NCBI RefSeq assembly: GCF_039778605.1
Contig: NZ_CP156060.1
Location: 2,418,001 to 2,482,000, forward strand
Direction: 5' to 3'
DNA length: 64,000 nt
Source of the DNA: Flavobacterium sp. WV_118_3
Lineage (GTDB): Bacteria; Bacteroidota; Bacteroidia; Flavobacteriales; Flavobacteriaceae
Of the stretch, positions 44,301-53,010 are shown piece after piece (position 1 is the stretch's first letter; every line of letters begins with the position of its first letter). The translations under genes and the position numbers were made by a program. Under the pieces are notes generated by a model. The model worked only from the letters and a program-made list of their open reading frames with translations. It was not told the origin of the DNA and made no database searches.

Positions 44301-45192
44301 CACTATCCCCGACAGTATTGGTTGCTTTTACTGTTACCGAAGCCGATGAAACTGCTGTTGGTGTTCCGGTAATCGCTCCTGTTGTTGTATTTAAAGATAA
44401 TCCAGCTGGTAAAGTACCTGTTAACAAGGTATAACTTGTTGGGTTACCTGTAGCCGAAATCGTCTGACTAAAAGCGGTTGCTACGGTTCCGTTAAAAGTA
44501 GCTCCTGTTACTACCGGCGCCACTGGTGGTAAACCTGTAGCGGTCATGTTAAAGTTATCGATCGATACTCCGTTATCGGTTCCTGAAAGATTTGTCGATA
44601 CCCAAGACATACCAAAAGATGCTCCGGGAGCAATATTTAATCCGGTTAAGGTAAATTCAGCTACTGGTGTTGTAGCAACGTTACCATTTGTCCCTGTCGC
44701 TACTCCTGAGAAATCTTTTCCATTTAAAGTTGTATTCGTAGCTAATGCTCCGGTACCGGTAAGATCCCATCCGGAAGTATTGGCACCTCCATAACGCCAT
44801 TGCTGATAATCCCAGGAAAGTTTTAATGAGGTAATAGCAGATCCTGAATTATTTACAAAACTCACGGTGTACGTGTATGTATTAGTACTCGATGGTAAAG
44901 CCCCCAAACTAAAGTTGACTGATGGAGTTGTTACGCCATAGGCATAAAATCCTCCTCCATTTGCTGTACCCGTACTTCTTCCGTTATAAGATGTAGGACC
45001 TGATAAAGACCAACCTGCTGGAAGCGTATTAGTCGCATTTGTTGCATTTGATGGGTTGTAAGCATCAAAATTGTCCGATTTGGTGTAAGGTAAAGCAGTA
45101 ATACTCACCTGCCCCCACGTGTTAAGTCCCATAAAGCATACCACGAGGAATAGGGCATATTTCAATGAGAATTGATGTAGTTTTTGTTTCAT
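41398..45192 (-). CDS. Large T9SS type A sorting domain protein with Ig-like, YDG-type and fibronectin domains
   Basis: From the ATG at 45192 the protein is 1264 residues with a signal peptide cut near TWGQ (residue 28). A jelly-roll-like domain (about 30-220) is followed by a putative Ig (He_PIG) domain (about 222-305: LPAGLSLNTTTGAITGTPT), an Ig-like Big_2-type repeat and a YDG-type segment (about 310-480). Then come a fibronectin type III-like domain split by a jelly-roll insert (about 485-715) and a NPYPSVIDGTA module (about 790-1180) closely similar to the one in the 1750-5784 carboxypeptidase. The last 70 residues (VTIFDINGRMVYQK, ending TTVKVIY) are a T9SS type A domain. It is probably an adhesin; no catalytic motif is visible. 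Confidence 0.85.
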   Translation of the reverse strand: MKQKLHQFSLKYALFLVVCFMGLNTWGQVSITALPYTKSDNFDAYNPSNATNATNTLPAGWSLSGPTSYNGRSTGTANGGGFYAYGVTTPSVNFSLGALPSSTNTYTYTVSFVNNSGSAITSLKLSWDYQQWRYGGANTSGWDLTGTGALATNTTLNGKDFSGVATGTNGNVATTPVAEFTLTGLNIAPGASFGMSWVSTNLSGTDNGVSIDNFNMTATGLPPVAPVVTGATFNGTVATAFSQTISATGNPTSYTLLTGTLPAGLSLNTTTGAITGTPTAVSSASVTVKATNTVGDSDPATINFNIGKGSQTITFANINKQYGDADFALTGTSSSGLAVSYSSSNPAVATISGTTVTIIGAGTTNITASQAGDANYNAATDVVRTLTVSKKNANITGVTANNKVADGTTAATLSGTPTLTGILAADVANVTLGGTPVATFASSAIGNGIAVTVTGYTISGSAAANYNVVQPTGLTANITAIAEPVATAATAVNANDFTAHWSAVPQADAYLLDVSEYASFSTSATANILEKFESGLSTSGYGFGTVTLTSGVWSINAVLRAAVSSAYDGYGAQLRASDGKMTSPSFSKVTSVTFFAKRGSSASTLKVSKIVGGVTTLLESFPLDNLGFDEYTVAVNETASDVKIVFENGSGVGYIDEVTINYTTTAPSFVTGYDGKNVGNVTSYVVTGLNPNTTYHYRVRAKNTSTTSANSNVIDVTTALTTVTWNGTAWSNVSGPTATIEAVIAGAYNTNTNGVFTAKKLTLNSGSFRLASGTNITVVNDVVNNMTAADFVIENNANLIQTNAVANTGAVTVHRNSAPIVRLDHTLWSAPVEGQNLFGFSPNTLTNRFYTYQTTTNTYVNTGLTASSTFVPGKGFAVRAPNNYQTSPAAAWEGVFVGKPNNGNVTFTLENTGTGYNLVGNPYPSVIDGTAFLGGNATIDGTLYFYAHTLTMNAQGQFPAGTNYATWTPGSGGVAATLGTSGVPANVPNGKIQVGQGFIVKSIPAGGNVSFVNTMRSTDNNDQFFRGVAGATTATPEEIERHRIWLNLTNDSGTAFNQILVAYAQGATEGVDRGYDGLAFGNTGSSLSSKIEAADYTIQGRALPFNDNDVVALGFKAATAGNYTITLSSFDGLFAGNQDVYIKDNANNGALHNLKNGAYTFASAEGTFDNRFEIVYKTTLGTIDATLDANAVVVYKQNTSLHIETKNTSIKEVTIFDINGRMVYQKAKVNNNTLVISDLSVAQQVLLVQVTAEDNKTTTVKVIY

Positions 45193-45219
45193 AAATTTAC
45201 TTTTGTTTTTTTGAGACTT

Positions 45220-45227
45220 CAAAGATA
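45220..45227 (-). promoter_or_regulatory. -7 promoter element for the 41398 gene (TATCTTTG)
   Basis: On the minus strand TATCTTTG matches TAnnTTTG and lies 27 nt before the ATG at 45192. It also lies at an in-frame ATG further upstream, which supports the shorter start. Confidence 0.45.
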
Positions 45228-45368
45228 TAAAGATGTTACCTATTTTGAAAATGAGTATGTTACCAATATATTAATTAACACCCAAAAATACTTTTTATCG
45301 CATTTTTCATGCTTTTTATCGCATTATTTCATTATGATATTCGATTTTTTTTCAGCCTAAAAAAGGAA

Positions 45369-45406
45369 ATCCTGTCAGATTATCCATAATGGTTCTCTAA
45401 CAGGAT
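45369..45406 (-). terminator. Terminator of the three-gene cassette
   Basis: An 11-bp stem with one mismatch (45396-45406 with 45369-45379) is followed on the minus strand by a U-rich tract. It lies 27 nt after the type B gene. Confidence 0.65.
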
Positions 45407-45433
45407 CATAATTATTCCTCTCAAAAATAAAAA

Positions 45434-46552
45434 CTATCGCTTCATACTAAAGTGTGCCTTAAATTCTTTTTGCACTCCTTCGTCATAATAATGCAATACA
45501 AACCAATAATCGGTCGAAGGCAGCGGATAACCATTATAGGTACCATCCCACCCTCTTTCTTTAGGAGAAAGTTGCTTGATCAACTTTCCGTAACGATCAA
45601 AAATGGTAATAGTCGCCTTCTCCGGATTGGGTAAGTCTTTTATATTCCAGTAATCGTGGTACGAATCCCCGTTTGGCGTAAAGTAACGCGGGTAGTTCAA
45701 CACCAATACACGTAGCGGACTGTCGCCACATCCTTTTTTATCGTGTACCCGTACGGTATAATAACCCGCCGTGCTTACCTGGAAAACCGGACTATCCTGG
45801 AGCGGTCCATCGTTTAACTGGTATTCGTAATCTCCCGATCCCTGTGCCGAAACTACGATGATCTGATCCAGATCGAATGCTTCTTTTACGATGGCCTGTA
45901 CGACAGCCGTCGACGAAACCGTGATCGTTGCCGAAGCTGCTCCCTGACAACCGGTAGCGGTATCGGTTACCGTAACCGTATAATTCCCCGGTTGGTTTAC
46001 CGAAAGGGTTGGCGTGGTATTGGGTAAGGTTCCTCCGTTAAACGTCCATACAAAAGTATAACCGCTTGCCGGAATTCCCGGATTTAAAATAACAGGAGCC
46101 ACCAGATTTCCGGTTACCGGGTTTACACAAGTCGACTGGTTTCCTAAATGAGGTTGCGGGGCATTTTTCAACGATACGGTTAGTTGTTGCATCGGCCCCA
46201 AACATCCTGTTGCCGCGTCTTTTTCCTGAACCTGTATCGTATAGGTTCCCGCCGGTGAATTCCCCCAGTTGACTTTTATTTCGTTGGTACCCGCCGGATT
46301 CGAAAAGCTTATTGCTCCGGAAAAGTTCGGATTCGGAATGGTCCAGCTATATACCGAACCCGGTGTTCCCAATCCGTTGTTTTCGGCAGCATCGACTTTA
46401 TATACCGAAGAACTCATCCCCTGACAGATGACCTGTTGGGCATAACCTGTAATCCCCATACCCAACAGGATACTACTACAGGTATTCAGAACAAGTTTTC
46501 GTAGTTTCGGATTCACAGCGCGTATTATTTTATGACTTCTTTTTTGATTCAT
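45434..46552 (-). CDS. T9SS type B sorting domain protein (last gene of a secreted cassette)
   Basis: From the ATG at 46552 the protein is 372 residues with a long basic N-region and a signal peptide cut near GYAQ (residue 39). Residues about 40-135 form a domain shared with the gene upstream (ICQG, SVYSWTIPNPNF, NWGNSPAGTYTIQVQEKD). An Ig/PKD-like domain follows (about 145-215), then a short SprB-like repeat (YEYQLNDGPLQDSPVFQVSTAGYYTVRVHD). The last 90 residues (YPRYFTPNGDSYHDYWNI, IFDRYGKLIKQL, WDGTYNGYPLPSTDYWF) are the type B sorting domain seen in gliding adhesin SprB. No PorP/SprF-like partner gene lies next to it. An ATG at 46570 is an alternative start. Confidence 0.85.
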   Translation of the reverse strand: MNQKRSHKIIRAVNPKLRKLVLNTCSSILLGMGITGYAQQVICQGMSSSVYKVDAAENNGLGTPGSVYSWTIPNPNFSGAISFSNPAGTNEIKVNWGNSPAGTYTIQVQEKDAATGCLGPMQQLTVSLKNAPQPHLGNQSTCVNPVTGNLVAPVILNPGIPASGYTFVWTFNGGTLPNTTPTLSVNQPGNYTVTVTDTATGCQGAASATITVSSTAVVQAIVKEAFDLDQIIVVSAQGSGDYEYQLNDGPLQDSPVFQVSTAGYYTVRVHDKKGCGDSPLRVLVLNYPRYFTPNGDSYHDYWNIKDLPNPEKATITIFDRYGKLIKQLSPKERGWDGTYNGYPLPSTDYWFVLHYYDEGVQKEFKAHFSMKR

Positions 46553-46592
46553 TCTTTTGTTTTTTTCCAATCTGCCGATCGCTATCGGTTTA

Positions 46593-47666
46593 CTAATTGA
46601 AAATGATTGCTGATGTGGTTGGTGCCGATGGTTGCGGGTTTACGGTTTCGTTTTGTACCGGTGAAAAACATCCGCCAGCGTTTTGTACCGTTACCGAATA
46701 CGAACCTTGTCCTACGTTATTAAAAATTGGATTGGTCTGATAATTCACCCCATCGATACTATACGTTAATCCGGTTCCCAGTGGCGCGGTCACTTCAATA
46801 GTAGCCATTGGTTGCGAACACGTAGGCTGTGTTACTATTACTGCAGGTGTTACCGGTGCTACCGGCTGTGCATCGATGGTTACTGTCGTTGCTGTAGAAA
46901 TACATCCGCCCGGTGCTTTTACCGTAACATTGTACGTTGCTCCTGCCGTAAGCCCGGTGAACTGCATTCCTGTCTGATAATTTGTTCCGTCAACACTGTA
47001 TTCGTAACCCGTTCCGGTTGGTGCGGTTACCGTTATCGTTCCCGTAGCTACCGTACAGGTTGGTTGTTGTGTTACCGAAGCTACCGGTGCCGATGGCAAT
47101 GCCGGTTGCGGATCGATCACAGCTGGTGTACTTCCTGAAATACATCCTCCGGCACTTTTGATGGTTACAGTATACGATCCTGTTGTTACGTTATTGAAAA
47201 CATTTGATGCCTGGTAGTTTACACCATCAATACTATAGGTATATCCGGTTCCTGTGGCTGGCGGTGTTACCGTAATGGTTCCCGTTGCTACAGTACAGGT
47301 TGGCTGAACCAATGTTACAACCGGATTGGCTGGTGCCGCTTCTATCGTAACAGTAAGGTTTACTGGCGTTCCGGGACATCCCGAAGCATTGGTTTCGATA
47401 ACCTGAAGGGTATATACGCCCGCCGGGGTGGTTCCCCAGTTAATCGTGATCGCGTTGGTATTTACATTGGGTGTTCCGGTAATAGTTCCGGCAAATGTGG
47501 CCGGTGTTACCGTCCATGTATAAGTCGATCCCGCAGGCCCTGTACCCGGAGTATTTACGCTATAATTCTTTGTTGCGCCTACGCAGATGGTTTGTTGCGC
47601 ATACGTTCCTAAGGTAGCCAACATCACTATCGTGAAAATTAATGCTTTAAAATAGTTCTTTTTCAT
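46593..47666 (-). CDS. Secreted protein with three SprB-like repeats, no sorting domain, short shared C-terminal tail
   Basis: The 357-residue protein has a signal peptide cut near TYAQ (residue 24). Residues about 25-112 match the N-terminal domain of the type B protein downstream. Three tandem repeats of 79-80 residues follow, each starting QPTC and containing Y(S)xDGxNYQ, F..V/LT.G.Y.VTVK and GGC. It stops at SAPTTSAIIFN, the start of what would be the linker strand of a fourth repeat, and has no T9SS domain. The gene upstream encodes a protein ending in the related PKPTTMGIYYN. Spacing to the flanking genes is 26 and 40 bp, so the three are one operon. Confidence 0.8.
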   Translation of the reverse strand: MKKNYFKALIFTIVMLATLGTYAQQTICVGATKNYSVNTPGTGPAGSTYTWTVTPATFAGTITGTPNVNTNAITINWGTTPAGVYTLQVIETNASGCPGTPVNLTVTIEAAPANPVVTLVQPTCTVATGTITVTPPATGTGYTYSIDGVNYQASNVFNNVTTGSYTVTIKSAGGCISGSTPAVIDPQPALPSAPVASVTQQPTCTVATGTITVTAPTGTGYEYSVDGTNYQTGMQFTGLTAGATYNVTVKAPGGCISTATTVTIDAQPVAPVTPAVIVTQPTCSQPMATIEVTAPLGTGLTYSIDGVNYQTNPIFNNVGQGSYSVTVQNAGGCFSPVQNETVNPQPSAPTTSAIIFN

Positions 47667-47692
47667 TATTGAGTTTTTTGATGAGTTTCTTG

Positions 47693-49336
47693 TTAATTGT
47701 AATAAATCCCCATGGTAGTTGGTTTTGGCACTACTTTTACCGTTGCGGCATAGGAATGTTCCTGACAGCTCGGCGTGGTCACAAAACAGTAATACTGATT
47801 CCCGTTAAATCCGATTGGAACATTATTGATCGTTAATACTGCTGTTGTCGCTCCGGAATAAGGCGCTGCATTGGTTACATTTACCCAGACTCCGGCACTA
47901 TTTAGCATTTTCCATTGATAGGTTACTCCTGTTGGATTATTCATGGCCACCGAAAAAGTAGCCGATTGTCCTTCGCATACCATACGTACTATCGGTTGCG
48001 TGGTTATTGAGGTGGTATTGGATACCGTATAATTGTGAATCCCAATATCGTCGCAACTTTCTATTGATGACGAATTCCATTCACTCGGCACATAAACACT
48101 GTTTGGCGCTACTACGTCGTTTCTGCGGATCATGGTATACCCGGTATTATCCGGCGCATTAACCGCATCGATTACATTTCCACCTTTAACCAGTTCAAAG
48201 CCGTCGTCTGCATTAAATCCGGTCTGGTATGCTATATTTTGCGGAAACGTACAAATCGGAGCATCGTTTCCAATTCGGATCAGATACAGGCTTCCGGATG
48301 CTAAATTTCCGGACAGGTTTATCGTATAGGAAGGCACCGGATCACCGGCCGTTCCGTATCGTAGAACAGCATATTGTGATAAATTGACGGTTGCTCCTGT
48401 TCCGTTATACAGTTCGATAATTCCGCCATCACCACGATCCGCATCGTATAATTCCGAAATAAAAATATCGGAATACAACATGGTACAAGTCGATCGAAGT
48501 ACGGTAAAAACCGGTGAAGTCCCCGTACAGTTGTTGGTCGTGATACTCACCGCACCCGTGGTGCTTCCAACCGGTACTACGGCTTCGATAAGCGTATTTG
48601 AAATAACGGTAAAAGACGTTGCCGGTACACCGTTAAACAAAACTGCCGAAGTTCCGGATCCATTCATAAATCCGCTACCGTTGATTTTGATCAGGGCGTT
48701 AACCGGTGCCGATGTTGGCAGAAAACTGGTTACTGTGGGTTGCGTACAAGCTGTGGTTATAATTCCGTTAAAAGCAAAGTCGTTTATACTAAACGTTCCT
48801 CCAGCCGCAGAAGCGCCCCAGGCATAAAGTCGGAAGGTAATTGGAGCTGTAACGTTCTGATAGGCTGCTGCCGCCAAACTGATGGTCGTTCCGTTTGCAT
48901 TTGCCGCACCGATGTTGGTTCCATAACCATCTAATGACGATCGAAACGAAAAGGATGTCGGCCCGGTTCCGGAAGCTTGTGCCGTGTATTCAAAACTGAC
49001 AAATTTTATAAGATAACCCGACGATGGTGTGAGTGTAAATTCAAAATATTTGGTATTCGAAAGGGTTCCGGAATTCCAACCCGTAGCATTATACCGGTTG
49101 TTGGTATTGGTTCCGGTAATTCCCGATCCGCGGCCAATACCCGAAACGGTAATATTTGGACTTACCGTTTGCCCGGTCGTATACGGATTGGCCGTATTCG
49201 GATTTGTCCCGGTTATCGGATTGCTAAAAATTGCCTGTCCCTGTGTGGTGTTCACCGCGAACAACATTAATGCCAGTACTCCGAAAAAGCTTTGTTTACA
49301 AATTAATTTTGATATGTTGAATTGTAATAATTTCAT
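47693..49336 (-). CDS. Secreted TIG/lamin-tail/Ig-like protein, no sorting domain, short shared C-terminal tail
   Basis: The 547-residue protein has a signal peptide cut near TQGQ (residue 34). A jelly-roll-like domain covers about 40-195. An IPT/TIG domain follows (about 198-280: VTSFLPTSAPVNALIKINGSGF), then a lamin-tail-like domain (about 285-430: IFISELYDADRGDGGIIELYNGTG) and an Ig-like domain (about 440-530: QPIVRMVCEGQSATFSV, YYCFVTTPSC). It ends VKVVPKPTTMGIYYN with no T9SS sorting domain. The tail resembles that of the next gene. It is the first gene of the three-gene cassette, with a -7 box at 49386-49393. Confidence 0.8.
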   Translation of the reverse strand: MKLLQFNISKLICKQSFFGVLALMLFAVNTTQGQAIFSNPITGTNPNTANPYTTGQTVSPNITVSGIGRGSGITGTNTNNRYNATGWNSGTLSNTKYFEFTLTPSSGYLIKFVSFEYTAQASGTGPTSFSFRSSLDGYGTNIGAANANGTTISLAAAAYQNVTAPITFRLYAWGASAAGGTFSINDFAFNGIITTACTQPTVTSFLPTSAPVNALIKINGSGFMNGSGTSAVLFNGVPATSFTVISNTLIEAVVPVGSTTGAVSITTNNCTGTSPVFTVLRSTCTMLYSDIFISELYDADRGDGGIIELYNGTGATVNLSQYAVLRYGTAGDPVPSYTINLSGNLASGSLYLIRIGNDAPICTFPQNIAYQTGFNADDGFELVKGGNVIDAVNAPDNTGYTMIRRNDVVAPNSVYVPSEWNSSSIESCDDIGIHNYTVSNTTSITTQPIVRMVCEGQSATFSVAMNNPTGVTYQWKMLNSAGVWVNVTNAAPYSGATTAVLTINNVPIGFNGNQYYCFVTTPSCQEHSYAATVKVVPKPTTMGIYYN

Positions 49337-49385
49337 TCAAATAAGTTCTTTTTTATTGTATTCTACCCATTCATTTTGAGCCATA

Positions 49386-49393
49386 CAAAAATA
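49386..49393 (-). promoter_or_regulatory. -7 promoter element for the three-gene cassette (TATTTTTG)
   Basis: On the minus strand TATTTTTG matches TAnnTTTG, 49 nt before the first gene of the cassette. The same box sequence precedes the 53104-54777 gene. Confidence 0.4.
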
Positions 49394-49481
49394 TAGAACC
49401 CTAATAACCAGACACTAATTACCACATTATCATATACTATGCATAAGGTTATCATTCTGTTAACTCATCGCATAAATCCAT

Positions 49482-49508
49482 AAAAAAAGCCTCTCAATTG
49501 AGAGGCTC
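49482..49508 (-). terminator. Terminator after the 49533 T9SS gene
   Basis: A perfect 20-bp palindrome (49488-49507) forms a hairpin with a CAATTG turn and is followed on the minus strand by a run of seven U residues. Confidence 0.85.
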
Positions 49509-49532
49509 TTCGGCATGCTATTCAAAAAACTA

Positions 49533-52500
49533 TTATTTTTTAATCACTTTAATAGATTGTGATTGTCCGTTTGCTTTAACCTGTAGGATATAAGCTCCTG
49601 TTGGTAACACACTCATGTCTACTAAGGCAGTTGTAGCGTTTGGCTGTACCGCAATTACGCGTTGTCCCACTAAATTAAACACCTCAATTGAAGTAATGTC
49701 ATTTGTATAGGTTACTGTAAACTTATCTACTACCGGGTTAGGATAGTATTTTAATCCTGGCATGTTGAAAGAAGCCGATCCTAACGTTACCGTAGCCGTT
49801 ACAGCCAGTGACGTTAAACTTCTACACCCTCCAACAGTATGCATTGCATAGTAAATAGCTCCGTTTACCAATTGTGTCGTTGGCGCCAATGGGTTCACAT
49901 TTGCGATAGCATCTGCCTCAGTAGCATACCATACTACTGCTGTTCCTGTTGCTACAAGGTTCGCTACAGTAGCGTCAGACGGTGCATTTACGTTGAACGT
50001 TTGTGTTGCACTTCCTGTTGGTGCTGCTGGCGCCGCTGTTACGTTTACAGTTACAGTCGACTCGGTATAACATCCTGTAGTCGGGTTTGTTCCTCTAACA
50101 GTGTAAGTAGTTGTTGTAGCCGGTGATACCGATACCGTACTTCCGGTCAAGTTTCCTGGCATCCACGTCCAGTTTAAGTCGCCAGGTCCTGTTGTATTTG
50201 TCTGACCTCCGAATACTACGTTTAATCTGTTTTTAGATAAAGCCGGTGTTGGGTTTGTTGTTGCCAATACCGTTGTCGATGACAATACACTTGTTGTAGC
50301 CGATGCCGTAGTATTATCGGCTGTTGCTGTATAGTACGTGATCGCATTATACGTTAAATCTGCACCATCTTGTCTGATATCAATAATGATGTTAGATGTT
50401 CCATCCCATACATATGGTGTTGTAAAAGTGATGGTATTTAATCCGATCGCATGCGTATAAGTCGCCGGTCCGTAAACCAGGTTTAATCCGGTTGTTGTAA
50501 ATCCTGTTAACGATGAATTGGTTGTTGTTCCAATTCGGATTGTAAAGTTGGTAACGTTCGTTCCGCTTCCTAATGATGTGATTCGGTAAGCAAGTGACGT
50601 AATATTTCCTGGTTTTAATCCGGCTGCCGTTAATTCGGCTGCCGTAAATACCGTCTGATTCCAGTATTGTGCCCAACGGTTACAGAAAGCTGTTGGTTGT
50701 GTTGTATCACCTGTTAACGTAGTTCCGGTTCCAACGGTTACCGTTCCAGGACCTACTGTTTGCGTTGTCGCTGCTAATGATGATGATGTTCCTTCACAAA
50801 TTGTTGCCGGAGTTGCTGCAACATTCACTACCGGATTCGGATTGATGTTTACAACCACTGTTGCAGTTGTAGCACAACTTCCCGCCGATTGCGATGCTGT
50901 TACCGTATAGGTTGTAGTTGTCGCAGGGTTAAATATCCATCCATTTGTCGCATTTCCGGTTACTCCGGTTGCAGGCGACCAGGTATAGGTATCGTAGTTT
51001 GATCCTCCTGTTGCAAGTGTAATGGCACTACTTGATGATCCGCTACAAACTGCCGCTGTACTGTTTGCACTTAACGTGATAGCCGGTGCCGAAGTAACCG
51101 TTGCTACTACTTCAGTTCTTGGAGAAGCACATGACAGGTCGAATTTCCAGTTATAGAAGCCCATAAAATAGGTTGGATCGTATCCGTTTCCAGTGATGTT
51201 TGCTGCCGCAGATGTATACGGATATGTTGCTCCGGATACATTACGACTTACTCCACCAGATGGTAACGTTGGATATAACTGATAGCTTCCTGGTGTTAAC
51301 GTGTGATTTAACGTAATGGTTTGTGCTGTTGCTCCTCCTCCTACACTAGTTACATATGGATAGGTAGCAATTACAGTTCCTGATGAGCTACGAACAATAA
51401 TAGCTCCGTTTTGTCCAGCTGTTTGCGGGAAAACATCAACTGAAATCAGTTTTGTATTTTGTAAAACCGTAAAGTTTACCTCCCACTCGATGGTTTGTGT
51501 TCCAATTGTACCGCCTTGTGCTGTTGGTGAAACCGGCCCCACACTTGTAGTACCCGGAACACTTGTTTCTGCCCAAAACGATGTTGTTGTTGCAATTACC
51601 GGCGTATTAAACGTTCCACCTGTTCCGAGAGCTGTTCCGCCGGTTTGTGCTGCATACCAGTTAATGGTTCCGCCACTGGCTGTAGCCGTAAGTACTGCCG
51701 ATCCGGTTCCACATACCGTTCCCGGTGTTGTTCCGGTTATATCAAAATAATCACATTTGGTTGTAAAGGTAGCAGAAGCTGTCCAGGCACTAAAATCGCC
51801 GCTTCCACAGTCGGATCGCACATAAACCGTATAGGTTGTTGATGGTGCCAGTCCGGTAACATTTTGTGTTACCACTCCTGCCGGTGAAGTTCCCGATGCT
51901 CCCAAGCCGGTTGCACCACTTCCTGCCGCACCACTACTTCTTACTTCGTATTGGTAACCACTTGCCGGTGCTGTTGCCGGTGCTGTCCACGCAATTGTAG
52001 CACTGTTTTTGGTGATCGCACTTGACACAATCGCTGTTGGTGCAAAACAAGTTGGTACCGTAGAGGTCAATGAAATGTTATCCAATGATGCCGGTGGATT
52101 GGTTCCGTCGGACGAGTCATTTTTCCATACAAATACTAATCGTTTTGTTTTTCCGGCCACATAGTTCATCTGTGCCGTAGTGAACGCATAAGCTACCGCT
52201 GTTGTTGTTGTCGGATTGGCTGTTCCCGCACGTTGCAACAGATAATAACCTGTTGTTCCATTGGTATACCCTGTCCATCCTGTAGTAGTGGTATTGGTTC
52301 CGGTTGGTCCAACATTGGTTGGCGTGATATTCGTATCGATAATATAAACCATCAGGTTGTCATAATTTCCGTCATTTCCGTTTCCACGCCAGTCGAACGA
52401 AAGGTTTACCGCCGTCGCTCCGGCCGGAAATGCAATATCCCTATAGAAAAAGGATCTACTGGTAGCGGTTGTATTGTAATTCCAGGTTGTTCCTCCATCA

Positions 52501-52769
52501 TTGGAAATAAAGGCTCCTCTGTTTCCGGTAAACCATCCCGGAGTTGTTCCTAAAGCCCATTTGTTGGTTGTATCATCTAAAGCCGTCCATCCGTTAGCGG
52601 CCAGTGTGGTCCCGGTTTCGAAACCGCCATCTCCCGTAGGGTTAATTAAAACCGTCTGGGCTTGTAACTGTCCTAGCCAAAGCGTTAGCATAAACAAACA
52701 AAAAGCACTCCAACCCTGTGTCGGTTTTTTATGCCATCCAAATTTGCTTAATAAAGTAGTTTTTTTCAT
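49533..52769 (-). CDS. T9SS type A sorting domain protein, paralog 1 of the array
   Basis: The 1078-residue protein has a signal peptide cut near LQAQ (residue 38). Residues about 40-230 are a jelly-roll-like domain ([62 protein letters not shown]). A fibronectin type III domain follows (about 233-335), then an Ig-like segment with NWYAAQTGG (about 340-400), a second jelly-roll-like module (about 405-560) and an Ig-like domain (about 565-650). A module [25 protein letters not shown] (about 655-890) and a [17 protein letters not shown] domain (about 910-985) follow. The last 75 residues are a type A sorting domain ending SIKVIKK. The start and end halves are shared with the 55040-59755 gene. 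A role in adhesion is inferred only from family type. Confidence 0.85.
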   Translation of the reverse strand: MKKTTLLSKFGWHKKPTQGWSAFCLFMLTLWLGQLQAQTVLINPTGDGGFETGTTLAANGWTALDDTTNKWALGTTPGWFTGNRGAFISNDGGTTWNYNTTATSRSFFYRDIAFPAGATAVNLSFDWRGNGNDGNYDNLMVYIIDTNITPTNVGPTGTNTTTTGWTGYTNGTTGYYLLQRAGTANPTTTTAVAYAFTTAQMNYVAGKTKRLVFVWKNDSSDGTNPPASLDNISLTSTVPTCFAPTAIVSSAITKNSATIAWTAPATAPASGYQYEVRSSGAAGSGATGLGASGTSPAGVVTQNVTGLAPSTTYTVYVRSDCGSGDFSAWTASATFTTKCDYFDITGTTPGTVCGTGSAVLTATASGGTINWYAAQTGGTALGTGGTFNTPVIATTTSFWAETSVPGTTSVGPVSPTAQGGTIGTQTIEWEVNFTVLQNTKLISVDVFPQTAGQNGAIIVRSSSGTVIATYPYVTSVGGGATAQTITLNHTLTPGSYQLYPTLPSGGVSRNVSGATYPYTSAAANITGNGYDPTYFMGFYNWKFDLSCASPRTEVVATVTSAPAITLSANSTAAVCSGSSSSAITLATGGSNYDTYTWSPATGVTGNATNGWIFNPATTTTYTVTASQSAGSCATTATVVVNINPNPVVNVAATPATICEGTSSSLAATTQTVGPGTVTVGTGTTLTGDTTQPTAFCNRWAQYWNQTVFTAAELTAAGLKPGNITSLAYRITSLGSGTNVTNFTIRIGTTTNSSLTGFTTTGLNLVYGPATYTHAIGLNTITFTTPYVWDGTSNIIIDIRQDGADLTYNAITYYTATADNTTASATTSVLSSTTVLATTNPTPALSKNRLNVVFGGQTNTTGPGDLNWTWMPGNLTGSTVSVSPATTTTYTVRGTNPTTGCYTESTVTVNVTAAPAAPTGSATQTFNVNAPSDATVANLVATGTAVVWYATEADAIANVNPLAPTTQLVNGAIYYAMHTVGGCRSLTSLAVTATVTLGSASFNMPGLKYYPNPVVDKFTVTYTNDITSIEVFNLVGQRVIAVQPNATTALVDMSVLPTGAYILQVKANGQSQSIKVIKK

Positions 52770-53010
52770 AAATATAATATTAACAGTTTATTAGCACCAA
52801 TGTAAGCAAATATTGATCATATATTATAAAAAATTAGCATTTTAATAAATAAAAAACAACATTATAACAAAATAAAAACACTATATATATTATATTAACT
52901 TATTGTTTATTTTATAATAAATCTGGTTTTTCTAAAAAGACTTCTCTTACAAACAAACATTACCATCACTTCAAAAAACCCGCTGCCCGTTTTTACGAAT
53001 CGATTTCAAT

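Noticed and set aside
48384..48827. 147-codon frame opposite the first gene of the cassette
   Set aside because: No motif and no promoter; the minus-strand gene has signal peptide and known domains.
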